From Methanotorris igneus Kol 5 (GTDB taxonomy: Archaea; AGJL01; Methanococci; Methanococcales; Methanococcaceae), in assembly GCF_000214415.1 (NCBI RefSeq), contig NC_015562.1:1713130-1777129 (forward strand): a DNA stretch of 64,000 bases, given 5' to 3'. Below are positions 16,449 to 25,039 of this stretch, in pieces. The notes beneath the pieces are model-generated. The model was not told where the DNA came from. It made no database searches and worked only from the letters and a program-made list of their open reading frames with translations. A program made the position numbers and the translations under genes. The number at the start of each line of letters is the position of its first letter. Positions within the stretch are counted from its first letter, which is position 1.

Positions 16449-17618
16449 ATGAAACTTTTAAAAGATAGCAAAATATTAATACTCTTAATTTCTCTCGTGG
16501 CTTCTATATTGCTAATAGCATTTAAAGGCGTTTCTCTTGGTATTGATTTAAGTGGGGGTTCTATAATTGTATTAAAATCTGAAAGACCAATGACTGATGA
16601 GGAAATAACATTGACTGTTGATATTCTTGGAAAAAGGTTGAATGCAAATGGGTTAAGTGACGTTAGAATTTATCCAAGGGGAAATGACGAAATCATTGTT
16701 GAAATTCCAAAAAGTGCTGATTTGGAAAGAATAGAGAAAATTTTGAGTAAACAGGGAGTTTTTGTTGCAAAAATTGATAACATAACTGCTTATACAGGAA
16801 AAGACGTCAAAAGTGTAGAAATTCCTCAAAAAATACCACAAGGAAATTCTTGGGCTTATGGTGTGCCGTTTGAATTAACATTAGAAGGGGCTAAGAAATT
16901 TGCAGAAGTGGCAAAAGGAAAAGCGTATCACAGAGTTGAGCTCTACATGGATGGAAAGTTGATAAGTGCTCCAGTGCTAGCAGAAGAACTTACCGATGGT
17001 AAACCACATCCAAGACAGGTTATTACTGTTGGGCCTTATCCACCAACAAAAGAAGAAGAAGACGAAGCGATGGCAATTTATACAGCATTGAAATCAGGTT
17101 CTTTACCGGTTAAAGTTGAGATTGAATATGTAAGCTCCATATCCCCAACACTTGGAAAGGAATTTGTTAAAGGAGCATTGATTGCTGGTTTGTTGGCATT
17201 TATTGCTGTTGGACTTGTGGTTGGAGTAAGATATAAGCAACCAAAAATTGTACTACCAATCTTATTCACATGTGCATCAGAGATTTTGTTGATATTAGGC
17301 TTTGCTTCCTTAATTGATTGGAAGATTGATTTAGCATCAATTGCAGGTATTATTGCGGCTGTAGGGACGGGTGTAGATGACCAAATAGTCATAACTGATG
17401 AAGTACTGAAAGGGACAAAGAAACTCAAAAAAAGTATAAAAAGAGCGTTCTTCATTATATTTGCAGCAGCAGGAACAACAATTGCAGCAATGACACCTTT
17501 ATTTGTCATGGGGGTTGGAATGCTTAAAGGGTTTGCAATAACAACAATAGCAGGGGTTTTAATTGGTGTATTTATCACAAGGCCAGCATTCGCAAGAATT
17601 ATTAAATACATTGTCTAA
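16449..17618 (+). CDS. secD: protein-export membrane protein SecD
   Basis: 389 residues. TM1 (about 9-27) is followed by the D1 signature LGIDLSGGS, a periplasmic-side P1 domain (about 40-225), and a cluster of five C-terminal membrane segments containing GTGVDDQIVITDE and an ending GFAITTIAGVLIGVFITRPAFA. SecD with SecF forms the RND-like SecDF complex that uses the ion gradient to pull secreted proteins through SecYEG. Start ATG 16449 has GAGGAGAT upstream. secF, usually adjacent in methanococci, is not next to it; the upstream neighbour is the insertion sequence. Confidence 0.93.
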   Translation: MKLLKDSKILILLISLVASILLIAFKGVSLGIDLSGGSIIVLKSERPMTDEEITLTVDILGKRLNANGLSDVRIYPRGNDEIIVEIPKSADLERIEKILSKQGVFVAKIDNITAYTGKDVKSVEIPQKIPQGNSWAYGVPFELTLEGAKKFAEVAKGKAYHRVELYMDGKLISAPVLAEELTDGKPHPRQVITVGPYPPTKEEEDEAMAIYTALKSGSLPVKVEIEYVSSISPTLGKEFVKGALIAGLLAFIAVGLVVGVRYKQPKIVLPILFTCASEILLILGFASLIDWKIDLASIAGIIAAVGTGVDDQIVITDEVLKGTKKLKKSIKRAFFIIFAAAGTTIAAMTPLFVMGVGMLKGFAITTIAGVLIGVFITRPAFARIIKYIV

Positions 17619-17620
17619 AT

Positions 17621-17901
17621 TATAGTCGTGTGCGTTAGAGATATTTGGCAAAATCTAAATGATTTTGCCGTATAATTTGGGATATGGCATTAGTAAATTT
17701 TTAAGATTAATGTGTTATTTCAATTTTTTGGCAAAACCTAAAAAGGTTTTGCCGTATATTTTAATGAAGGATAACAATTATTTAAAAATTCATTAACGCA
17801 TAAATAAGTCTAAAAATTAATAGCAAAACCCAAAGGGCTTTGCCGTATGGATTAATGGCAAAACCGAAGGTTTTGCCGTATATATTTCGCACACGACTAT
17901 A
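17621..17901. repeat. 281-bp TIR family 1 element with four internal hairpins
   Basis: Perfect ends TATAGTCGTGTGCG (17621-17634) and CGCACACGACTATA (17888-17901). Inside are four GGCAAAA/TTTTGCCGTATA hairpins (near 17648, 17729, 17822 and 17855) and the core TTTTTAAGATTAATGTG. The flanks both read TCTAAA (17614 onwards and 17902 onwards), a possible short target duplication. Occupies most of the secD to 17991 gap. Confidence 0.88.
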
Positions 17902-17990
17902 TCTAAAATTTTGAAACTCTTATTTTTATTTCTTCTTTAATTTTTAATTAAATTTAAAATTTTTAAGATAAAAGTTATATTGGGGTTAAC

Positions 17991-19028
17991 ATGGCAAATA
18001 AATCTAAAACAAAAATTTTGAGGAACCTTCTATTTTTTATATTAGGAATTTTAATAATATTTGCCATAATTTTTTACATAGGGATTTATGAAATCATAGA
18101 AGTATTGATGAAAACGAATCCTGTATGTTTTACATTAGCGTTCTTTATATACCTATTCACGTTGGTTGCTCTTGTTATAAGATGGAAGTATCTAATAAGG
18201 ATAATTGGATTTAATGCAAAGTTTAAAAACCTCTTCCTCCTAATTCTCATGGGACAATTTATAAATAACATAACCCCATCAATGAAAGGGGGTAGTGAGC
18301 CATTTAGGGCATATTATTTATCAAAGTTGGAAAACATCCCATATCACATAACGTTCTCCACAGTAGTCGTTGAGAGACTTTTAGATAGTGCCGTTTTTTT
18401 GCTGTTAACTTCAATAGTCATTTTATATTTCTTAATTAATGGCATAATGTATGCTAAAATATTCATCTTGGTATGGTTTCTTATTCTATGTTTGACAATC
18501 TTAAGCATCTATATCCTAATGCATAAAAGATTGGCATTTAGAATTGTTTTAAAAATTACAAAGTTGATTAGCAAATTTTCATCAAAGACATTTGATGAGG
18601 AGAAGATAAATAAATCCATAGAAGAATTCCAAAATAGTTTGTTGTTCTTTAAGGGTAGGAAAAAAGAACTTATTGTGTGTGGGATATTATCGCTATTGTG
18701 GTGGATACTCGATATTTTTAGAGTTTATATAATATTTGTGTCCATTTCATATTTTGCTCCATTTTTTGTTATAGCAGCAACATACTTGATTTCTCTTCTT
18801 GTGGGGATATTGCCAACACTCCCGGGGGGATTGGGGACATCAGATACAGTTATGATTGCAACATATTCAGTTTTAAATGTCCCATCCTCAATTGCTGCGG
18901 TTGGGACTTTGTTGGATAGGTTTATATCATATTGGTTAGCAACGTTAATGGGTGCTATAGCATTAAAAGTTATTAGGATAAGAATAAACATGCAAAACGA
19001 ACATGAAAACTTTAAACAAAAAAATTAA
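17991..19028 (+). CDS. UPF0104 / LPG-synthase-like flippase membrane protein
   Basis: 345 residues with about eight membrane helices, first at about 12-32. The family signature is seen in GQFINNITPSMKGGSEPFRAYYL, and the last part GILPTLPGGLGTSDTVM is the conserved re-entrant PGGLG loop of the lysylphosphatidylglycerol-synthase transmembrane superfamily (UPF0104). The aminoacyl-transferase domain is absent, so a lipid transporter or flippase role is more likely than lipid modification. The gene has its own start at 17991 (GGGGTTAAC upstream) and is convergent with trpF. Confidence 0.85.
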   Translation: MANKSKTKILRNLLFFILGILIIFAIIFYIGIYEIIEVLMKTNPVCFTLAFFIYLFTLVALVIRWKYLIRIIGFNAKFKNLFLLILMGQFINNITPSMKGGSEPFRAYYLSKLENIPYHITFSTVVVERLLDSAVFLLLTSIVILYFLINGIMYAKIFILVWFLILCLTILSIYILMHKRLAFRIVLKITKLISKFSSKTFDEEKINKSIEEFQNSLLFFKGRKKELIVCGILSLLWWILDIFRVYIIFVSISYFAPFFVIAATYLISLLVGILPTLPGGLGTSDTVMIATYSVLNVPSSIAAVGTLLDRFISYWLATLMGAIALKVIRIRINMQNEHENFKQKN

Positions 19029-19042
19029 AAGAATTTTTATTA

Positions 19043-19708
19043 TTATAATGCTTTCACAACATCTAAAAACTCATCAACTTTTTTAAAATCTTTTTTACCT
19101 TTCTCACTTTCAAGAGAGGAAGAAACATCAATGGCAAACGGCTTAACAATTTCAATGGCTTTTTTGACATTGTCTTTATTTAAACCGCCTGCTAAGATTA
19201 ATGGTTTTTCTATACTTTCTCTTATAGTTTTAGAGATTTCCCAATCGTGGGTCTTTCCTTCAATTTTTATCCTTTCTATTTTTGTATCAACCAATAAAGC
19301 ATCACAATACTTTTCATATTCCTTTGCAGTTTTTATTAAGTTATCTAAGTTAGGGTTTTCTTTTGGGACGTGTAGAACTTTTATTATTTTTGAATTTATT
19401 TCTCCATTTTCTCTCAAATTTTTTAATTTCTTCAAAAATTTAACACTCTCATGACCATGTAGTTGTATAGCATTTGGTTTTAGGGCATTCTCAACCCTCA
19501 AAACTTCTTCAATACTCTCTGGCATCATAACAGCAACAATTGACGTGAATGGGCATACATACTTCTTTAATTCTACCGCTTTGCTCAATGATATTTTTCT
19601 TGGCGTTTCTACAGGCACATCGATAATCATTCCAACAGCATGCACTTTTTGGGAAATGTAAGCCATGTCCTCCTTATTTGTTATCCCACAAATTTTTACC
19701 TTAACCAT
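19043..19708 (-). CDS. trpF: phosphoribosylanthranilate isomerase
   Basis: 221 residues. N-terminus VKVKICGITNKED contains catalytic Cys (KICGIT); the barrel has AVMMPES, IQLHGHE and a general-acid Asp in ALLVDTK; the phosphate-binding end is LAGGLNKDNVKKAIE and FAIDVSSSLE. Converts N-(5-phosphoribosyl)anthranilate to CdRP in tryptophan synthesis. No other trp gene is in the window, so the pathway is dispersed. Start ATG 19708; convergent with the UPF0104 gene. Confidence 0.93.
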   Translation of the reverse strand: MVKVKICGITNKEDMAYISQKVHAVGMIIDVPVETPRKISLSKAVELKKYVCPFTSIVAVMMPESIEEVLRVENALKPNAIQLHGHESVKFLKKLKNLRENGEINSKIIKVLHVPKENPNLDNLIKTAKEYEKYCDALLVDTKIERIKIEGKTHDWEISKTIRESIEKPLILAGGLNKDNVKKAIEIVKPFAIDVSSSLESEKGKKDFKKVDEFLDVVKAL

Positions 19709-19839
19709 TTACAACACCAGCAATATCTAACTTTTTAATAAAGTTTTCATCAACTAAGGCAGGAAATAGTATAAATTTTTGGTGATACCAATACATTTAT
19801 ATAGTCAATTATTTATATAATTGGATAGTTACAAAAACT

Positions 19840-20346
19840 TTATATGCTATCATATTCCCAATACAAAGCATCCAACAAAACCGCCACAGGATACCCCATT
19901 TTAATGGAAAATTCTGATGCATATGGTATAATTTTATATGCCTCTTCTGGAGTCTTTGGACAGTAGTAAGGAATTCCAACAACGTCTAAAAGTTTCTTTG
20001 TCCACTGCCCCATGGGAATTTGTGCAGGAATTTTCTCTTTTAAATCTCCTCTATGGCTGATTATTAAAAGTAGAGGGATACCATAAACTTTACACAAAGA
20101 ACCAATAGCGTTGATAGAATTCCCTAACCCAGAGTTTTGCATTAACAATGCTGTTTTTCTTCCAGCCAAATGTGCCCCTGCACAAACACCAAAACCTTCT
20201 TCTTCTCTTGTGACTGGAACATGGAGAATTTCTTTATCGTTATAAATATAATTTAGCAAATTTTTTAAATTTGCACATGGGACACTTGCTATAAAATCAA
20301 TTCCTGATTTTTTAATTGCTTTATAAACACTCTCACTCGCTTTCAT
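19840..20346 (-). CDS. comD: sulfopyruvate decarboxylase alpha subunit (coenzyme M synthesis)
   Basis: 168 residues from ATG 20346, with GGTGAGAAT upstream. A longer frame to 20472 would add 42 residues that are translated repeats and is rejected. This is the PYR half of a split thiamin-diphosphate enzyme: conserved Glu in PVTREEEGFGVCAGAHLAG, then LLMQNSGLGNSINAIGSL. With ComE (the PP half) it decarboxylates sulfopyruvate to sulfoacetaldehyde on the way to coenzyme M. comE is not adjacent: the next gene downstream is trpF. Confidence 0.88.
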   Translation of the reverse strand: MKASESVYKAIKKSGIDFIASVPCANLKNLLNYIYNDKEILHVPVTREEEGFGVCAGAHLAGRKTALLMQNSGLGNSINAIGSLCKVYGIPLLLIISHRGDLKEKIPAQIPMGQWTKKLLDVVGIPYYCPKTPEEAYKIIPYASEFSIKMGYPVAVLLDALYWEYDSI

Positions 20347-20372
20347 ATTCTCACCGAAACTTTTAAAATTGA

Positions 20373-20550
20373 GCGAAATCCTTACGGATTTTGCAGCTCT
20401 TCGCTCCTTCGGAGCTCCGATTAAACAAATTCCTTCGGGATTTTGCAATTCGGGCCTTATGGTTGGTTTCATCCAAATGATATATACCTTGCTTCACTTG
20501 GTATTTCTCTCGGAGATTAAAAAAATACGGCAAAACCTTTAGGTTTTGCC
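20373..20550. repeat. cluster of palindromic repeats upstream of comD
   Basis: Successive hairpins: GCGAAATCC-TTAC-GGATTTTGC (near 20374-20393), GAGCTCCGAAGGAGC-like (near 20404-20418), an ATTCCTTCGGGATTTTGCAATTCGG stretch, and GGCAAAACC-TTTA-GGTTTTGCC (near 20528-20550). It forms most of the gap between comD and the divergent gene; the comD promoter must lie within or beside it. Confidence 0.7.
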
Positions 20551-20703
20551 ATTAATTTTTAAACTCATTTATATAATCAATAATTTCAAATAATCATTTA
20601 TTTAAAGTCAAATTTTTATTGTGATAAATAAAACTTCTTAGAAATTTAATGATGGTTAATGTTCTAAATATTTTTGTCATTATAAATAAACTTGGTGGTG
20701 GAT

Positions 20704-21945
20704 ATGAAAGTTTATGTTGAAGGATACGGATGCACATTAAACACGGCAGACACAAACATCATAGAGAATTCATTGAGGGATTATGGTTTTGAGATAACAA
20801 GTAATATTGAGGATGCGGATTTAGTAATTATAAACACTTGCGTTGTTAGGTTGGAAACTGAGAACAGAATGTTTGCACGAATAAATTACTTCAAATCATT
20901 AAATAAAAAGGTTGTTGTGGCTGGCTGTTTAGCAAAGGCACTTAAAAAGAAGGTTGAAAATTTGGCAGATCTTTTAATTATGCCAAGAGAAGCACATTTA
21001 TCCGGAAAGATTCTTTATAAACACTTTATTGAAAAAAGCTCCATTGAAAAAGATATAAACTTAGAGGAGAAACTTAAATATTTATCCCCTTCATTGATAA
21101 CTCCACTTCCAATAAGTGAGGGATGCATAGGAAACTGCTCATACTGTATTGTAAAAATAGCAAGAGGAAGATTGGTTTCATACAGTAGAGAGAAACTCGT
21201 AGAGAAGGCAAAAGAACTAATAAACTCTGGAACAAAATGTTTATTGATAACTGCGCAAGATACTGCATGCTATGGATTTGATAGGAACGATAACCTCCCA
21301 AACTTAATAAATGACTTATGTAGTATTGAAGGAGAATTCATAATGAGAATAGGTATGATGCACGCTAAGAATGTAGAGAATATTTTAGATGATTTAATTG
21401 AAGCATATAAGGATGAGAAGGTTGCTAAACTCTTACATTTACCATTGCAGAGTGGGGATGATGATGTTTTAAAGGCAATGAAGAGGGAATATACAGTTGA
21501 TGAGTTCATCTCAATTGTAAATGAATTTAGAAAAAAGATAAAGGACTTAACTTTTGTAACGGACATTATTGTTGGTTTTCCAACAGAAACAGAAGAAGCC
21601 TTTGAGAACACACTCGAAGTTTTAAGAAAGTTAAAACCAGATTACATTCATGGGGCCAAATATACATCGAGAAAATACACAGAAGCGGCAAGGATGAAAC
21701 AAATTGATACAAAAATAAGAAAAAGAAGGTCTGAGATTCTTGATAAGTTGAGAAGAGAGTTAAGTTATATGAATAATAAAAAATACATTGGAAAGAAGAT
21801 GAGAGTTTTAGTAACTGAGGAAGGTAAAGGAATTACGCACAATTTCAAAGTTGTTAGATTTAATAAGAATGCAGAAATTGGAACATTTAAAGAGATAAAG
21901 ATAACCGACGCTAAGACATTTGGCTTATTTGGAGAATTGTGCTAA
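20704..21945 (+). CDS. CDKAL1/MtaB-type tRNA methylthiotransferase
   Basis: 413 residues from ATG 20704 with GGTGGTG at 20694-20700. The UPF0004 domain has Cys10 (GYGCTLNTAD), Cys46 (NTCVV) and Cys75 (AGCLAKA), which hold one 4Fe-4S cluster. The radical SAM triad is C141, C145, C148 (CIGNCSYC). A C-terminal TRAM domain ends the protein. Family knowledge: converts t6A37 to ms2t6A37 in tRNAs that read ANN codons. Divergent from comD; monocistronic. Confidence 0.9.
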   Translation: MKVYVEGYGCTLNTADTNIIENSLRDYGFEITSNIEDADLVIINTCVVRLETENRMFARINYFKSLNKKVVVAGCLAKALKKKVENLADLLIMPREAHLSGKILYKHFIEKSSIEKDINLEEKLKYLSPSLITPLPISEGCIGNCSYCIVKIARGRLVSYSREKLVEKAKELINSGTKCLLITAQDTACYGFDRNDNLPNLINDLCSIEGEFIMRIGMMHAKNVENILDDLIEAYKDEKVAKLLHLPLQSGDDDVLKAMKREYTVDEFISIVNEFRKKIKDLTFVTDIIVGFPTETEEAFENTLEVLRKLKPDYIHGAKYTSRKYTEAARMKQIDTKIRKRRSEILDKLRRELSYMNNKKYIGKKMRVLVTEEGKGITHNFKVVRFNKNAEIGTFKEIKITDAKTFGLFGELC

Positions 21946-22069
21946 ATTTTCTAAAAACATTTTTATATTAACCATTCTTTTACTTATGGTTATGTGCAAA
22001 TTTTAATCCTAATAGGCGGATTTGCAAATATTTTTGATATAATATTTTACCATATTAGTGAGGGATAGA

Positions 22070-22915
22070 ATGGAATATTTTGAGGATTATACAAAGTTTA
22101 TATGTGCAAGTGATGACTTTGAAAATGCAGATGCAGTTATTTTTGGAATCCCGTACGATGGAACTACAAGTTTTAAAGCAGGGACAAGATTCGGTCCTAA
22201 GGCAATAAGAGAGGCGTCATGGGGATTGGAAACATACAGCCCAATTTTAAGGAAGGATTTGGTTGATTGCAATTTTTGCGATATGCAGGACATTTTTATT
22301 TATGGAAGTCAGGAAGAAACATTTGAGAGGATATATCAAGCCTCAAAAGACATAATGAAGAGCGAAAAAATTCCAATAATGCTTGGAGGAGAACACTCAG
22401 TAACCTACCCTGTTGTTAAGGCAGCGAAGGATATCTATGGAGATTTGGTGGTCTTGCACTTTGATGCCCATTGTGATTTGAGGGATGAGTATTTGGGGAA
22501 CAAGTTGTCCCATGCATGTGTTATTAGGAGATGCTATGAATTAACAAAAGACATCTACCAATTTGGGATTAGGAGTGGGGATAGAGAGGAGTGGGAATTT
22601 GCAAAAAATACAAAATTATCCATGGAGTTAATGAGTAAGGAAGATGTAAAAGAAATTAAGGATTTAGATAAACCAATATATTTAACTGTTGATATTGACG
22701 TTTTAGACCCTGCATTTGCCCCTGGAACAGGAACACCAGAACCTTGTGGATTTTCAACAAGAGAGTTATTGAATTCCCTATATAATTTAAAAGAAGTTAA
22801 CGATAGGATTATTGGTTTTGATGTTGTTGAGGTATCTCCGCATTATGATATTGGAGGGATTACTGCTATTGCAGCGGCAAAGATTGTTAGGGAATTAATT
22901 TTGATGATATTGTAA
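22070..22915 (+). CDS. speB: agmatinase / ureohydrolase
   Basis: 281 residues from ATG 22070, with GTGAGGG at 22058-22064. Binuclear Mn site residues are all present: GGEHS (106-110), HFDAHCD (130-136) and [18 protein letters not shown] (208-225). The protein converts agmatine to putrescine and urea, the archaeal route to polyamines. Length is normal for archaeal agmatinases. Monocistronic, followed by a repeat element of family 2. Confidence 0.9.
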   Translation: MEYFEDYTKFICASDDFENADAVIFGIPYDGTTSFKAGTRFGPKAIREASWGLETYSPILRKDLVDCNFCDMQDIFIYGSQEETFERIYQASKDIMKSEKIPIMLGGEHSVTYPVVKAAKDIYGDLVVLHFDAHCDLRDEYLGNKLSHACVIRRCYELTKDIYQFGIRSGDREEWEFAKNTKLSMELMSKEDVKEIKDLDKPIYLTVDIDVLDPAFAPGTGTPEPCGFSTRELLNSLYNLKEVNDRIIGFDVVEVSPHYDIGGITAIAAAKIVRELILMIL

Positions 22916-22918
22916 ACC

Positions 22919-23066
22919 ATAGTTCCCATCAAATATATAAATATATAACTACATCAATATACTTTGAATATATTTCCAATAGCTTATTAAAAAAGAATAC
23001 TGTTAGAAAGATGGGAGAAATTAATTAACATATATAAATATTTAAATATATGATGAGAATTAAGGC
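22919..23066. repeat. TIR family 2 element, copy 1 (about 148 bp)
   Basis: Imperfect inverted ends: ATAGTTCCCATCAAATATATA on the left and a right end whose complement reads CCTTAATTCTCATCATATAT. The internal block AAAAAAGAATACTGTTAGAA and the right half are nearly identical to 29545-29770, which carries extra sequence in the middle. Fills the gap between speB and the Mmp7 operon end. Confidence 0.75.
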
Positions 23067-23138
23067 ACACTAATGAATTTCAAATAAATGATTAATAAAA
23101 GGTATTAAAATGATACAAGATAAAATTAAGAAAAAGAG

Positions 23139-23555
23139 CTAAATGTAAACCTTAACCTCTTTATCAAGAACCTTTATAACTTCACATTCTCCTTCTGGCT
23201 CTTCTTCAACAATTTCAATCTTATCTTTGTTTGCTATATCATTTGCAATAATCTCTAAAATATATCTATATTCATCATCATTGGTATATAGTTTCACTTT
23301 TGTTTTGAATTTTCTTGCCAATCTTGCTATTTCCCTCAATGCTAATTTTGTTTCTGTAACCAACTCCAAGTATTCCTTTGCTATTTTTAAATCCTCCAAT
23401 GTTCCACATAAAACAGGATACTTTACATCATGAATTTCATCTTTTCTAAGGTCAAACTTAACATTACACATTTCCAACAATCTGGCAATAATGGATTGTG
23501 GTAACCCAGGGGGTATTGGCATCTCTATTATTTGGTTGTCGTTGCTATTTTCCAT
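23139..23555 (-). CDS. conserved methanogen protein in Mmp7 operon, function unknown
   Basis: 138 residues. Not recognised with certainty. An acidic start is followed by EMPIPPGLPQSIIARLLEMC and two alpha/beta repeats; two Cys (residues about 30 and 50) could be functional. It starts 13 bp after the stop of the Mmp7 gene, so it is co-translated and may assist Mmp7 in methyl-CoM reductase assembly. A methanogenesis-marker family is likely, but I cannot say which number. Confidence 0.6.
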   Translation of the reverse strand: MENSNDNQIIEMPIPPGLPQSIIARLLEMCNVKFDLRKDEIHDVKYPVLCGTLEDLKIAKEYLELVTETKLALREIARLARKFKTKVKLYTNDDEYRYILEIIANDIANKDKIEIVEEEPEGECEVIKVLDKEVKVYI

Positions 23556-23568
23556 AATCTCCCTCCAA

Positions 23569-24480
23569 CTATTTGCCTAACTCAAATTCAACTTCCGATT
23601 TTGGTTTTATCTTTACAAGAATGTAGTTTTTCATCATAGACCTTGTTATATATGCAATATCTTTTAAAACATAATTTCCTACTTTAACATTTGCAATTTT
23701 ATCTTTGTATTTGTCATAATCCATTTTAATCCTTAAACCATCAAGTTGTGTAACAATGGGCATTGGGGAGAGTATGTTAAATACTTCCTCCACTCTTTTC
23801 TCAATCTCGTCCTTAACGACAACTGGTGGCACAATTGGGGGATCGTAAGAGAGTTCTTTTCTCCTCTCATTTATCAACTCTGTAACAACGTCTATCATTT
23901 TTCTCAATGCCCTAATTTCCTCCCCATGTCTCAACCTATGTGCTCTCCTACCTAAGTTTCCAACATATGGATAAGGGATATCTAACTCCTCCGGCCCTCC
24001 AGTTACAACTACTGGAATATCCACATCAAATAAGTGTGTTTTGTCTTTTATACAATTTGCAAAATTACCCATTACATATATTGCAATATCATGCTCTTCG
24101 ATGAGTTTCTTCTCCCTCTCGCTAATTCTACTTATACTTTTCCCTGCCCCATGTGCAAGACCTATCATATTTGGCTTTGCTCCAAATCTCCTAACATATT
24201 CAGATATATCACATGCAGTGTGTGGCAAGTGATGCCTTGACAAACTTGGGGCAACAACTGCTATCTCAATCCCTGCCAATGGTGTCTCAACTACTTTCCC
24301 TTTATATTTCTTTGCTTCTTCTTTAAATGCCTCAATCTCACTTTGGGGCAAAGCAACGGTCATATAAACATCTAACTGCATGACATGCTCTTGAATAACA
24401 AAGCCACCGATATCTTCAATCCATTCCTTTAAAATATTATTCTTGTATACTCCTCCTTCATATCTAACAATTTCATACAT
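23569..24480 (-). CDS. mmp7: methanogenesis marker protein 7 (McrC-related)
   Basis: 303 residues. The start MYEIVRYEGGVYKNN, the block AVVAPSLSRHHLPHTACDISEYVRRFGAK and MIGLAHGAGK are characteristic of the marker 7 family, found only in organisms with methyl-CoM reductase. Family knowledge: Mmp7 occurs in the A3a-type complex that activates methyl-CoM reductase; direct chemistry is unknown. GGTGAAAAA precedes ATG 24480. Downstream is the 138-residue partner; upstream are DUF2209 and a CBS protein on the same strand. Confidence 0.85.
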   Translation of the reverse strand: MYEIVRYEGGVYKNNILKEWIEDIGGFVIQEHVMQLDVYMTVALPQSEIEAFKEEAKKYKGKVVETPLAGIEIAVVAPSLSRHHLPHTACDISEYVRRFGAKPNMIGLAHGAGKSISRISEREKKLIEEHDIAIYVMGNFANCIKDKTHLFDVDIPVVVTGGPEELDIPYPYVGNLGRRAHRLRHGEEIRALRKMIDVVTELINERRKELSYDPPIVPPVVVKDEIEKRVEEVFNILSPMPIVTQLDGLRIKMDYDKYKDKIANVKVGNYVLKDIAYITRSMMKNYILVKIKPKSEVEFELGK

Positions 24481-24607
24481 TTTTTCACCAAAATAACTTG
24501 ATAAAGATGGGGATTTTCACAAACAATTCATGAACAATAAGTTGAAAATTACTATAAAATAATTATTAATGAATTTTACAATAAATTATTCAGATTGTTC
24601 CACAATT

Positions 24608-25006
24608 TCATTCTGATTCTCCATTGTTCAAATCTAATTCCTTCAACAATAATTTTCTACATGAGTATGATACATGGTGAGCAATATTTATTAGCTCTAA
24701 CTCCCCCAATGTTTTTGGATGAATTACCTCTTTCCCCAACAAACTGGAAACATGTTCTTTTGGGATTCTAAAAAATTCCCCCTTTTCACAAACAATATAG
24801 TCATAATTTCCTTTTATTTTACTCATTAATTCTTTAACCTCTTTTATTATATCCTTTGGTGTCTGTGTTGTACTCTCTGAGTAATGCACCTCAATCTTTT
24901 CGACATGTATTACTCTATCTGCTGATATCTCAGCCAAAATCCCTGCGTAGAGCCTTAAGAATTTCCCATATACTTCATGTCTTCCAGATATATCTATCCC
25001 AAGCAC
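24608..25006 (-). CDS. DUF2209-like archaeal protein
   Basis: 132 residues from a GTG at 25006, with GAGGTGAT upstream. The opening MLGIDISGRHEVYGKF fits the DUF2209 family, whose first strand with two Asp/Gly looks like an RNase H/actin-type nucleotide or metal-binding strand (inference). Two Cys occur (YIVCEKGE, SYSCRKL). The start is 33 bp after the CBS gene stop, so it is likely in the same operon as Mmp7. Function unknown. Confidence 0.6.
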   Translation of the reverse strand: MLGIDISGRHEVYGKFLRLYAGILAEISADRVIHVEKIEVHYSESTTQTPKDIIKEVKELMSKIKGNYDYIVCEKGEFFRIPKEHVSSLLGKEVIHPKTLGELELINIAHHVSYSCRKLLLKELDLNNGESE

Positions 25007-25039
25007 CTTTATCTTATCACCTCATCATGTTGTTATTTC

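Noticed and set aside
20347-20472. N-terminal extension of ComD
   Set aside because: Consists of palindromic repeats; the ATG at 20346 with GGTGAG matches the normal family start.
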